Shown: positions 1-6,270 of the stretch, piece after piece
Layout: the number at the start of each line of letters is the position of its first letter
Numbering within the stretch: position 1 is the first letter of the stretch
Assembly (NCBI GenBank): GCA_022865685.1
Contig: JALHUB010000295.1
Coordinates: 1-16,744, forward strand
Reading direction: 5' to 3'
Source of the DNA: Dehalococcoidia bacterium
GTDB taxonomy: Bacteria; Chloroflexota; Dehalococcoidia; DSTF01; JALHUB01
DNA length: 16,744 nucleotides
The notes under the pieces: generated by a model
Databases searched by the model: none
What the model was told of the DNA's origin: nothing
The model's input: only the letters and a program-made list of their open reading frames with translations
Made by a program: the position numbers and the translations under genes

Positions 1-24
1 AATCGATCGACACAAGGAGGGAAG

Positions 25-774
25 ATGAAGCCGGAGGAGATAAAGACGATAGGCATCATGGGCGGCGGCGTGATGGGCGGCGGCATCGCGCAGGTGCTGG
101 CGGTCGGCGCCTACCATCCGATAGTGCGCGACCTCACGCAGGACTTGCTCGACAAGACGCGCGCGACCATCGTCGACGGCCGGTTCGGGCTGAAAGCAGG
201 CGTCCAGCGGGGCAAGCTCAGCGAGGCGGAGATGGAGGCGGCGCTGTCGCGGATCGACTTCACCACTGACATGGCGGACCTCCGCGACGTCGACCTGCTG
301 ATCGAGGCGATACCGGAGGACCTGGAGCTGAAGCGCAAGGTCTTCGCCGAGCTGGACAACCTCATCCGGCCGGAGGCGATATTCGCGACGAACACGTCGG
401 GGTTCGCCATCGCCGACCTCAACCAGGCGATCTCCCGCAAGGACCGCTTCGGCGGCATGCACTGGTTCAGCCCCGTGCCGGCCATGAAGCTGGTGGAGGT
501 CATCTACTCTCCCGAGACGTCGGAGGAGACCGTCGCCTGCATCGAGGCTGCCGGCACGAAGGCCGGCAAGGTAACGATCCGCGTCAAGGATGCGCCCGGC
601 AAGTACGGTTTCATCGCCAACCGCGTCTATTACGCCGCCGTTGCGGAGGCACACAAGATTCTCGAAGAAGGCATCGCCAGCGCGGACGACATCAACAAGG
701 CGATGGTGTACGGCTTCAACTGGCCGGTCGGGCCGCTAGCGATGAGCGCCGGCGCGCGCAGCGGTTGGGGATAA
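25..774 (+). CDS. 3-hydroxyacyl-CoA dehydrogenase, C-terminally short (249 aa)
   Basis: NAD-dependent oxidation of a 3-hydroxyacyl-CoA to the 3-ketoacyl-CoA, a cytosolic step of beta-oxidation or butyrate-type metabolism. The N-terminus carries the Rossmann glycine motif GGGVMGGGIAQ (residues 13-23). NTSG lies at 123-126, and GMHWFSPVPAMKLVEV (144-159) holds the likely catalytic His146 and Glu158. The C-terminal helical domain begins at PGKYGFIANRV and stops soon after GFNWPVGPL. Family members usually run to about 280-300 residues and end in a GKGFYDY-like tail, which is absent here. The stop follows ARSGWG, so roughly 40-50 residues are missing, either as a natural short subfamily or as a truncation. 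The ATG start is well supported by AAGGAGG at 14-20. The next gene begins 66 bases downstream on the same strand. Family assignment is firm; the exact substrate is not. Confidence 0.88.
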   Translation: MKPEEIKTIGIMGGGVMGGGIAQVLAVGAYHPIVRDLTQDLLDKTRATIVDGRFGLKAGVQRGKLSEAEMEAALSRIDFTTDMADLRDVDLLIEAIPEDLELKRKVFAELDNLIRPEAIFATNTSGFAIADLNQAISRKDRFGGMHWFSPVPAMKLVEVIYSPETSEETVACIEAAGTKAGKVTIRVKDAPGKYGFIANRVYYAAVAEAHKILEEGIASADDINKAMVYGFNWPVGPLAMSAGARSGWG

Positions 775-840
775 GCCACATCGCTTGTGGAGCGCTCTCG
801 CGCTATCATTAGATTGAGAGAGTCGGTCAGAGGGATTGTT

Positions 841-1635
841 ATGTCGAGTAGTGAGTCGCTGGACCGCGGACTGAACGACGCCGCGCGCATCATCTCCTTC
901 TCCAACTACGTCGTCGCGCTCGTCGGCGCGGGCATCTCCGTGGAGAGCGGCATACCGCCGTTTCGCGGCCCCGGCGGCATCTGGACGAAGATCGGCGAGC
1001 CGGTCGCCAACGGCTACCAGCGCTTCATGGACGACCCCGCGGCCTGGTGGGCCGAGCGCCTCTCCGACCGCGACGAGCTGTCGGAGTTCATGAAGGCGCT
1101 CGACGAGGCGAAGCCGAACGCGGCGCATCACGCCATGGCGGAGATGGAGCGGGCGGGCTTCCTCCAGCACATCATCACTCAGAACATCGACAATCTCCAC
1201 CAGGAGGCGGGAAGCCAGGCGATAACGGAGATCCACGGCAACCGGCTGAAGCTGCGTTGCATCGAGTGCGACGCCCGCTATCCGCTGAAGGGCTTTGCGC
1301 TGGACGAGGTGCCGCCGCGCTGCCCTCACTGCACCGGCATCGTGAAGACCGACACCGTCATGTTCGGCGAGCCGATTCCCGCCGACGCGCTCCAGTCCTG
1401 TCGCTATCACACGCAACTCTGCGACTGCATGCTGCTCGTCGGCACGTCGGCGCAGGTCTATCCGGCGGCGGAGTTCCCGATAATCGCCGCCCGCGCCGGC
1501 GCCGCCTTGATCGAGGTCAATCCGATGGAGACGCCGCTCTCCGGCTTCTGCCAGGCCGTGCTGCGCGCCCCCGCCGGCGAAGCGCTGCCGGCGCTCGTCG
1601 ACCGACTGCGCGGGACGGGCACGGCTCCATCGTAG
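841..1635 (+). CDS. SIR2-family NAD-dependent protein deacylase (sirtuin)
   Basis: Removes acyl groups from lysine side chains using NAD+, giving nicotinamide and O-acyl-ADP-ribose. The 264-residue protein has all core sirtuin motifs: GAGIS (29-33) with PPFRGPGGIW after it, TQNIDNLH (113-120), catalytic His132 in EIHGN, a four-cysteine zinc site (Cys140, Cys143, Cys161, Cys164), GTSAQVYPA (201-209) and EVNP (225-228). The Tyr-x-x-Arg pair that marks SIRT5/CobB-type desuccinylases is not obvious: the corresponding stretch reads AAWWAERL. Deacetylation, or removal of another acyl group, is therefore as likely as desuccinylation. I chose ATG 841 because AGAGGGA lies just upstream; an in-frame GTG at 787 would add 18 unconserved residues. 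The gene is followed after 19 bases by the nitrilase-like gene, suggesting one transcript. An acyltransferase domain that could be its counterpart lies in the gene at 11565. Confidence 0.93.
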   Translation: MSSSESLDRGLNDAARIISFSNYVVALVGAGISVESGIPPFRGPGGIWTKIGEPVANGYQRFMDDPAAWWAERLSDRDELSEFMKALDEAKPNAAHHAMAEMERAGFLQHIITQNIDNLHQEAGSQAITEIHGNRLKLRCIECDARYPLKGFALDEVPPRCPHCTGIVKTDTVMFGEPIPADALQSCRYHTQLCDCMLLVGTSAQVYPAAEFPIIAARAGAALIEVNPMETPLSGFCQAVLRAPAGEALPALVDRLRGTGTAPS

Positions 1636-1654
1636 GCACCCGAAGGAGGAAGCG

Positions 1655-2605
1655 ATGCCCGAAGACCGCGGCCAGACCGTCACCCTTGCGGTAGCAGCGA
1701 TGAACGCCGTCCATGACACGGCCAAGAACCTGGCGAAATATGCCTCGTTCATCGACGAGGCGGCGGCCCAGCAGGCGCGACTCCTCGTGTTGCCGGAGCA
1801 GAGCCTCCAGGGCTACCTCTACCACTTGAACCACGAGATCTCGCCGGACGAGGCGAACTACCTCTACGAGACGGCCGAGCCGATTCCCGGCCCATCGACG
1901 GAGCGGGTGGCAAAGCTGGCGCGCAAGGCGAAGATGTACGTCATCTTCGGCATGACGGAGCGCGTCGGCGTGTCCAGCAGCGGCATCCTCTACAACTCCG
2001 CCGTGCTCGTTGGGCCACGCGGCGTCGCCGGCGTCTATCGCAAGGTGCACGCGCCCGGCGACGAGTACCACATATTCCGGCAGGGCCGCGACTGGCCGGT
2101 GTTCGAGACGGATATCGCTCGCATCGGCATCCATATCTGCTACGACATGCGCTTCCCAGAGGCAGCGCGGGAGATGGCGCTCAAGGGTGCGGAAATCCTC
2201 GTCCTGCCGACGGCGTGGCCGCAGCATAACGGCTTCGCCTACGACATCCTCGACCGGGCGCGCGCCGCCGAGAACGAGTGCTGGTTCCTATCGTCAAACC
2301 AGGTCGGCACCTGCGACCAGGGGCGGCTCACCTACTACGGCCACAGCCGCATCATCGGGCCGTTCGGTAACGTTCTGGCCGATACGGGCGACGACGAGGG
2401 CGTCGTGACGGCGACGGTGCCGGCCGATTCGCTGCGACGCCGGCAGTGGGGGTCGATGAACGTCTTCCACGACCGCCGGCCGGACACCTATCACAACCTG
2501 GCGAGCGAGGAGATCTACACCACGTACGGCATCCAGAGCGACTCGCGGGGCCGCAAGACGGCTCCCGAAGCGAAGCACCCGCGCCGGCGTGGAGCGGGAC
2601 GCTGA
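1655..2605 (+). CDS. Carbon-nitrogen hydrolase (nitrilase superfamily)
   Basis: Cytosolic hydrolase of the nitrilase/amidase superfamily, which cleaves non-peptide C-N bonds in amides, carbamoyl compounds or, less often, nitriles. The catalytic triad is visible: Glu48 in LLVLPEQS, Lys130 in YRKVHAPGDE and Cys162 in HICYDMRFPEAAR. A supporting Glu137 follows the lysine, as in many family members. The length (316 aa) is typical for the fold plus a basic tail (KHPRRRGAGR). The superfamily is too broad for me to name the substrate; the YDMRFPE context fits amidase or N-carbamoyl-amino-acid hydrolase branches better than true nitrilases. The start has a strong ribosome site (GAAGGAGGAAGCG directly before ATG 1655). 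Its TGA stop overlaps the ATG of uppP, so the two are probably translationally coupled. Confidence 0.88.
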   Translation: MPEDRGQTVTLAVAAMNAVHDTAKNLAKYASFIDEAAAQQARLLVLPEQSLQGYLYHLNHEISPDEANYLYETAEPIPGPSTERVAKLARKAKMYVIFGMTERVGVSSSGILYNSAVLVGPRGVAGVYRKVHAPGDEYHIFRQGRDWPVFETDIARIGIHICYDMRFPEAAREMALKGAEILVLPTAWPQHNGFAYDILDRARAAENECWFLSSNQVGTCDQGRLTYYGHSRIIGPFGNVLADTGDDEGVVTATVPADSLRRRQWGSMNVFHDRRPDTYHNLASEEIYTTYGIQSDSRGRKTAPEAKHPRRRGAGR

Positions 2606-3441
2606 TGCCCGACCTTCTGAAGGCGGCCATCCTCGGCATCGTCCAGGGGCTGACGGAGTTCCTGCCGGTCTCGTCGACCGGCCACCTCGTCCTCCTGGAG
2701 AAGGCGTTCGGGCTTTCGCAGGACCGGCTGGGGCTTCCCTTCGACGCTGCGCTGCACCTGGGCACGCTCATCGCCATCCTCGCGTTCTTCTGGGCGACCA
2801 TCCTCCGAATGGTGGGCGCCTGGCTGGCGAGCATCCGCGAGCGACGCTGGGACCTCACCACGGACTCGCGCCTCGCCTGGCTGATTGCCATCGGCACGGT
2901 CCCGGCAGGCGTGATCGGCTTCTTCTTCGAGAGCACGATCGAGGAGAAACTGCGGCAGCCACTGACGGTCGCGGCCATGCTCGTAGTCTTTGGCGGCGTC
3001 CTGGTGCTGGCGGAGCTGTTAGGAAGCAGGAAGCTGCGCGCGACGCAACTGGGCGCGGGGAGCGCGCTCTTCGTAGGGCTGGCGCAGGCGATAGCGCTCA
3101 TCCCCGGCGTGTCGCGCTCGGGGATAACGATGTCGGCGGGGATGTTCGCGAAGCTTGAGCGCGAGCAGGCGGCGGTGTTCGCCTTCCTGCTATCGGCGCC
3201 CATCGTGGCCGGCGCGGGACTCAAGGGCCTCTACGACGCTCTCAAGAATGCGCACGACGGTCTCCTTGGACGCGAGGACTTCGCGTTCTTTTTCGTCGGC
3301 TTCGCTCTCGCGGCGATCACGGGCTACTTCACCATCGGCGTGCTGCTGCGCTTCCTGCGACAGCACAGCTTCTACCCGTTCGTAGCCTACCGGCTGGGGC
3401 TGGCGATCGTGGTTGTCGCTGTAGTGCTCGCGACGCTGTAG
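2605..3441 (+). CDS. uppP: Undecaprenyl-diphosphatase (UppP/BacA)
   Basis: Integral membrane enzyme that dephosphorylates undecaprenyl diphosphate, recycling the lipid carrier for peptidoglycan and other envelope polymers; overexpression is known to give bacitracin resistance. The 278 residues hold both family signatures: the QxxxE motif at the N-terminus (GIVQGLTEFLPVSSTGH, Gln14 to Glu18) and PGVSRSGIT (167-175), which supplies the active-site Ser and Arg. Several hydrophobic helices span the rest, including a hydrophobic C-terminus. The reading frame is open upstream to 2446, but homology begins at MPDLLKAAILG, whose ATG (2605-2607) shares a base with the TGA of the preceding gene. That fixes the start. 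It is the last gene of the sirtuin-nitrilase-uppP run; no clear terminator follows. Confidence 0.96.
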   Translation: MPDLLKAAILGIVQGLTEFLPVSSTGHLVLLEKAFGLSQDRLGLPFDAALHLGTLIAILAFFWATILRMVGAWLASIRERRWDLTTDSRLAWLIAIGTVPAGVIGFFFESTIEEKLRQPLTVAAMLVVFGGVLVLAELLGSRKLRATQLGAGSALFVGLAQAIALIPGVSRSGITMSAGMFAKLEREQAAVFAFLLSAPIVAGAGLKGLYDALKNAHDGLLGREDFAFFFVGFALAAITGYFTIGVLLRFLRQHSFYPFVAYRLGLAIVVVAVVLATL

Positions 3442-3657
3442 CCAGCAAGCTTGCGGGATGATGACTTGCCACTGCGCCACTCTCTCGAATAGTGCACAGC
3501 AGCTTAGAGGAATTCTGACCCTGTGTTCCTCCCAGAGACGGAACCGAACCCGTGAGACGAGAACACACATTAAGCGTGCATGGTGTGCGACGTCCCCTTC
3601 GCGGCATCTGCGCCCTGCAAACACGCAAGTCGTTCTGGGAACACACGGGGTGTTGGC
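3442..3657. other. Intergenic gap between uppP and the radical SAM pair
   Basis: About 216 bases between two convergent genes. I see no convincing coding frame, tRNA or terminator. Small structures are present: a 10-base palindrome (GCAAGCTTGC) just after the uppP stop, and a 6-bp inverted repeat GAGGAA/TTCCTC around 3507-3531 with a 13-base loop and no T-run. The string GAACACAC occurs twice, near 3560 and 3640. Base composition is more mixed than in the flanking genes, fitting the left edge of an acquired segment. No direct repeat shared with the right side was found by eye. Confidence 0.5.
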
Positions 3658-4956
3658 TCAGATCGAGACTGCCTGGGGCCACGGCTCCCGGCGTGCCTGA
3701 GTCCACACCGTGTTCACGTAGTTCAGCGCGAAGTGATTCTGGGCAAGATGAGGCCAGAACGCACCCGGCTCAGTCAGCTCAACGTACCCGCGCTGGCGAC
3801 GAACCGCCAACCCGGCCTGCTCCACGGCTCTAAGCCACCAGCGGGCCTTGGGTGCATCCTGCCCCAGCACTTCGTCGAGGTCATCCAGCGGAATGCGTGT
3901 GTCGTATAGGCGCCAGTACAGCCACCACCAGCCAGACATCTGACCAGCGAACGCCATGCGCAGGGCGACCGCCGTCCGTCCCGCACGCTCTGCGTCGATC
4001 CAACTGTTGAAATCGAACGTATTGAGCACGAACCCATCAGGAAGGTGTGATCCAGCCCCAGGTCCGATTCCGATATAGCCGTCCCTGGTAACCGACGAGT
4101 AGCGCGGAACGGCGCCCTGCTTGAAGCCCCACACCGACACTCGTTCGAAACCCTGTTGCGCGCACCACCTGCTGATGTCCCGGTAGTGCGCCCGACGCGT
4201 GCGCAGATCTGGCATGCCCACTGCCGACAAACGCCGGTACTTGCCGACCGAGCTGTATGGGAACGTGAAGAGAGGGTAGGTCGTGAGTTGGCTCGCGCCA
4301 AGCTGTGTGGCGCGAGCCAGATCTGCGGTTACGTCACCGACCGTCTGCCCAGGCAGAGCGAACATAAGATCCACGTTGATGGAGGCGAAGCCGCTTTCTG
4401 CGAGCAAAGCAAGGGCGCGCTCCGCCACGTGCGGTAGGTAGCCGCGTCCGAGCATGGCGAGATGCCTGGGATGGAAGGATTGCACGCCGAGCGATACGAG
4501 CGCAACGTCTGCATCGTGTAGCTGCTTTACTGTCTCGTTGTCCACGTCAGCGGGGTTTGTCTCGATGCAGACATCCCCCGTCACCCGGAAGCGTTCGCGC
4601 ACGCGCCTCAGTACGCTGGTGACGCTGTCCAGTGCAAGGGTTGGCGTGCCACCGCCGATGTAGACGCTCGTGATCTCGGCCGGCCCGATCGCATCGGCCC
4701 ACCAGTCGACTTCGGCGATCGCCGCCCGGGTGTAGGGTTCCACGAGCGCTATATTGAAAGGGATTTTGGTGTAGGGACAATAGGGACAGAAGTTGCGACA
4801 GAATGGCACGTGCAGATACAGCGAGGTGCGTTCGAGGCGCGGTGGCATCCAACCCTGGGGGGGTTGCTCGAAGACCCAGCGCTGGTCGGCTCCCACAAGG
4901 TAGCGGCGGACGGCGCGGGTTGCCAAGCGTGCCAGCAGGTTGTCCAGACGGTTCAC
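3658..4956 (-). CDS. HemW/HemN-like radical SAM protein
   Basis: Radical SAM enzyme of the coproporphyrinogen-oxidase-like (HemN/HemW) superfamily, 432 aa. The Cys53-x3-Cys57-x2-Cys60 motif (CRNFCPYC) should bind the 4Fe-4S cluster that cleaves SAM. Further HemW-like marks are GGGTPT (101-106), IETNP (131-135), SLGVQS (155-160), DLMFALPGQT (196-205) and GIGPGAGSHL in the second half. A HemN_C-like C-terminal region follows and ends in an aromatic segment (LNYVNTVW, PWP). The fold is shared by true HemN oxidases, HemW heme chaperones, heme-degrading ChuW/HutW enzymes and class C radical SAM methyltransferases. Sequence alone does not let me choose; the class C and heme-ring-opening options seem as plausible as HemW. 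It starts at GTG 4956, in a GTGA overlap with the upstream radical SAM gene, so the two are almost certainly co-translated. Third codon positions are less GC-biased than in the flanking genes. Confidence 0.85.
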   Translation of the reverse strand: MNRLDNLLARLATRAVRRYLVGADQRWVFEQPPQGWMPPRLERTSLYLHVPFCRNFCPYCPYTKIPFNIALVEPYTRAAIAEVDWWADAIGPAEITSVYIGGGTPTLALDSVTSVLRRVRERFRVTGDVCIETNPADVDNETVKQLHDADVALVSLGVQSFHPRHLAMLGRGYLPHVAERALALLAESGFASINVDLMFALPGQTVGDVTADLARATQLGASQLTTYPLFTFPYSSVGKYRRLSAVGMPDLRTRRAHYRDISRWCAQQGFERVSVWGFKQGAVPRYSSVTRDGYIGIGPGAGSHLPDGFVLNTFDFNSWIDAERAGRTAVALRMAFAGQMSGWWWLYWRLYDTRIPLDDLDEVLGQDAPKARWWLRAVEQAGLAVRRQRGYVELTEPGAFWPHLAQNHFALNYVNTVWTQARREPWPQAVSI

Positions 4957-5909
4957 CAGTATCTCAGCATGCCCAACAGCGCACTTGGGCGCAGGCGTTG
5001 AAACTCCGTGAGTTCCGTGCAGGCAGCATAGCCACAGTCCGCGCAGATCTCATCGGAGGCGCGACAGCATACGTACTCCCCGTCGATATCCATCACATAA
5101 GCCACGGGCAGGCGCCTCGGCCAATTGCCGGACCTGAGGGCGAGCAGGCCAGCCCGTGAGTTGATGACCGGCAGGCCGGCCTTGATGCAGCCGAGAAGCC
5201 GGTCGATGATTGGCACACGTTCCTCGGAGTTCAGGAACAACTCATCGCGCCCGTAGTAGGGCGTGTGAAAGTAGAACATGACACCCATCACCGGGAAAGC
5301 GGTTGCATGCACCCAGCGCAGGAACGGCTCGATGCCGTCCGCGGTGTTTCTGTCGATCACGTAGATCACGGCGACCTTCGGGTGCCGACCCTGGCGGACT
5401 GCGCCTTCGACTTGGGCGAACGCGTTCCCTCGCCGCCTCTCGAACGTGCCGGGCAGCCCGTCCATACTGACCCACGCGAGGTCAGCCGAGGTATCGAGCC
5501 CAAGCGTGCCGTTGGTATAGACATGCACATGGAAGAAGCCAATCCGCTTCGCCTCGACGATGGCGTCCTCGAGCGTGCGCTCTCCATCGCACCACAGCAT
5601 CGGTTCTCCGCCGCTAAAGTACAGCTCGCGGAATCCGCGGTGCCACGCGTTCCGCAGCGAGTCGACCAACCGCTCCCAGGTCATATCGGGACGGCCGGTG
5701 TTAGCGACATGGCAGCCCTTGCATGCAAGGTTGCAGCTATCAGTCAAAGCGATGCCGTAGATCAACGGTTCCGGATGCCGCAGAACAAGGAAACGCCATG
5801 TGTACGGAATGTAGAAACGGAGCCTATCCCACAGGATTCTTCCAAGACCCTTGGATTCGCCGCACCTTCGGTCTGGCTGCATCCGACCTGCCCCCGAAAA
5901 CGAGCCCAC
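4953..5909 (-). CDS. Radical SAM protein with SPASM/twitch-like cysteine tail
   Basis: Radical SAM enzyme of 318 residues from the first possible start. Cys59-x3-Cys63-x2-Cys66 (CNLACKGC) is the cluster-binding motif and FSGGEP (98-103) the SAM-binding GGE motif. YTNGT (131-135) and WVSMDG (146-151) fit the barrel strands. The last 40 residues carry five cysteines (281, 282, 289, 292, 297) in a DGEYVCCR...CADCGYAAC pattern, which suggests a second, auxiliary Fe-S cluster as in SPASM/twitch proteins. Enzymes of that layout modify peptides, proteins or small molecules such as hopanoid or heme precursors; I do not recognise this subfamily's substrate. GTG 5909 directly follows an in-frame stop and has AGGAG about 11 bases upstream. 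ATG 5882, nine codons in, with a G-rich stretch before it, is equally likely. The codon mix (CTT, GGT, AGA, CCA) differs clearly from neighbours such as the sirtuin. Confidence 0.85.
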   Translation of the reverse strand: MGSFSGAGRMQPDRRCGESKGLGRILWDRLRFYIPYTWRFLVLRHPEPLIYGIALTDSCNLACKGCHVANTGRPDMTWERLVDSLRNAWHRGFRELYFSGGEPMLWCDGERTLEDAIVEAKRIGFFHVHVYTNGTLGLDTSADLAWVSMDGLPGTFERRRGNAFAQVEGAVRQGRHPKVAVIYVIDRNTADGIEPFLRWVHATAFPVMGVMFYFHTPYYGRDELFLNSEERVPIIDRLLGCIKAGLPVINSRAGLLALRSGNWPRRLPVAYVMDIDGEYVCCRASDEICADCGYAACTELTEFQRLRPSALLGMLRYW

Positions 5910-6262
5910 CTTCTATATCACTCCTATGCTCACCTCTTGCTTTGACGGAGCCATGCTTCCTGACCGTGGCTGCACTATCTCCGGCGCCGGCGGCCCGTAC
6001 CCCGACGAGCTGTGGGGACGGACTGCCGATGATGGTGATTAGCCTGCAGAGCCGTCCATTCCGGGTGTGGGGCCCCAATATCCCATTGTATCTGAAGAGT
6101 ACCACAACGCTCTGCGTGATAGGCAAAATGCAGCAGGGTCTAATGTCGCCCGGGAGGTGCCACACCATCCGGACATCGTGTCCCGGTTCTTGCACGGGGC
6201 GCAACGACGCCGCTGCCCGATTATCGTCGCTAGGTTGTAGGACTAAGAACGGTCCACGTCGC
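5910..6262. other. Gene-free stretch upstream of the radical SAM operon
   Basis: Roughly 353 bases between the 3' end of the dehydratase-like gene and the start of the radical SAM pair, both on the minus strand. It should hold the promoter of the radical SAM operon, but I find no -35/-10 pair good enough to mark. A minus-strand frame is open over 5824-6204 from a TTG, but its predicted protein has no recognisable motif or plausible composition and it overlaps the radical SAM start, so I do not call it a gene. No short cysteine-rich or leader-like precursor peptide was seen on either strand. The only marked element is the hairpin at its right end (6239-6270). Confidence 0.5.
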
Positions 6263-6270
6263 TCAGTCCT
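6239..6270 (-). terminator. Hairpin overlapping the dehydratase-like stop codon
   Basis: Read on the minus strand, AGGACTGAG pairs with CTTAGTCCT over nine positions, eight Watson-Crick and one G-U, around a 14-base loop that can itself close with ACG/CGT. The TGA stop of the upstream gene lies inside the left arm. No T-run follows (the next bases are ACAACC), so it is not a textbook intrinsic terminator. It could be a 3'-end stabilising hairpin or a weak terminator separating this gene from the radical SAM pair downstream. Confidence 0.35.

Noticed and set aside
785..816. Promoter before the sirtuin (TTGTGG and TATCAT/TTAGAT)
   Set aside because: Spacing is 13 for one pair, and the correctly spaced -10 matches poorly, so it is not reliable.
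736..1752. 338-codon minus-strand open frame opposite the sirtuin
   Set aside because: It lies antisense to a gene with all catalytic motifs and its translation is Arg/Ala/Val/Asp-rich low-complexity sequence, typical of GC-rich shadow frames.
3442..3460. Terminator after uppP
   Set aside because: GCAAGCTTGC is a short palindrome without a loop or a T-run, so it does not make an intrinsic terminator.
3455..3570. tRNA or tmRNA on the minus strand (GGGTTCGGTTCC and TGGCGCAGTGGC strings)
   Set aside because: The T-arm-like string cannot form a 5-bp stem around a 7-base loop and no D-stem partner or acceptor pairing exists.
3458..3909. Three overlapping plus-strand open frames near the uppP/radical SAM junction
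   Set aside because: They overlap one another and the radical SAM gene, have Arg/Thr/Ser-rich composition and no motif, so they are chance frames.
5824..6204. 126-codon minus-strand open frame upstream of the radical SAM pair
   Set aside because: It starts at TTG with no ribosome site, overlaps the radical SAM start in another frame and shows no domain or motif.
3442..6262. Mobile element or RiPP gene cluster around the radical SAM pair
   Set aside because: No transposase, integrase, terminal repeats, precursor peptide, protease or exporter was found; only composition supports acquisition.
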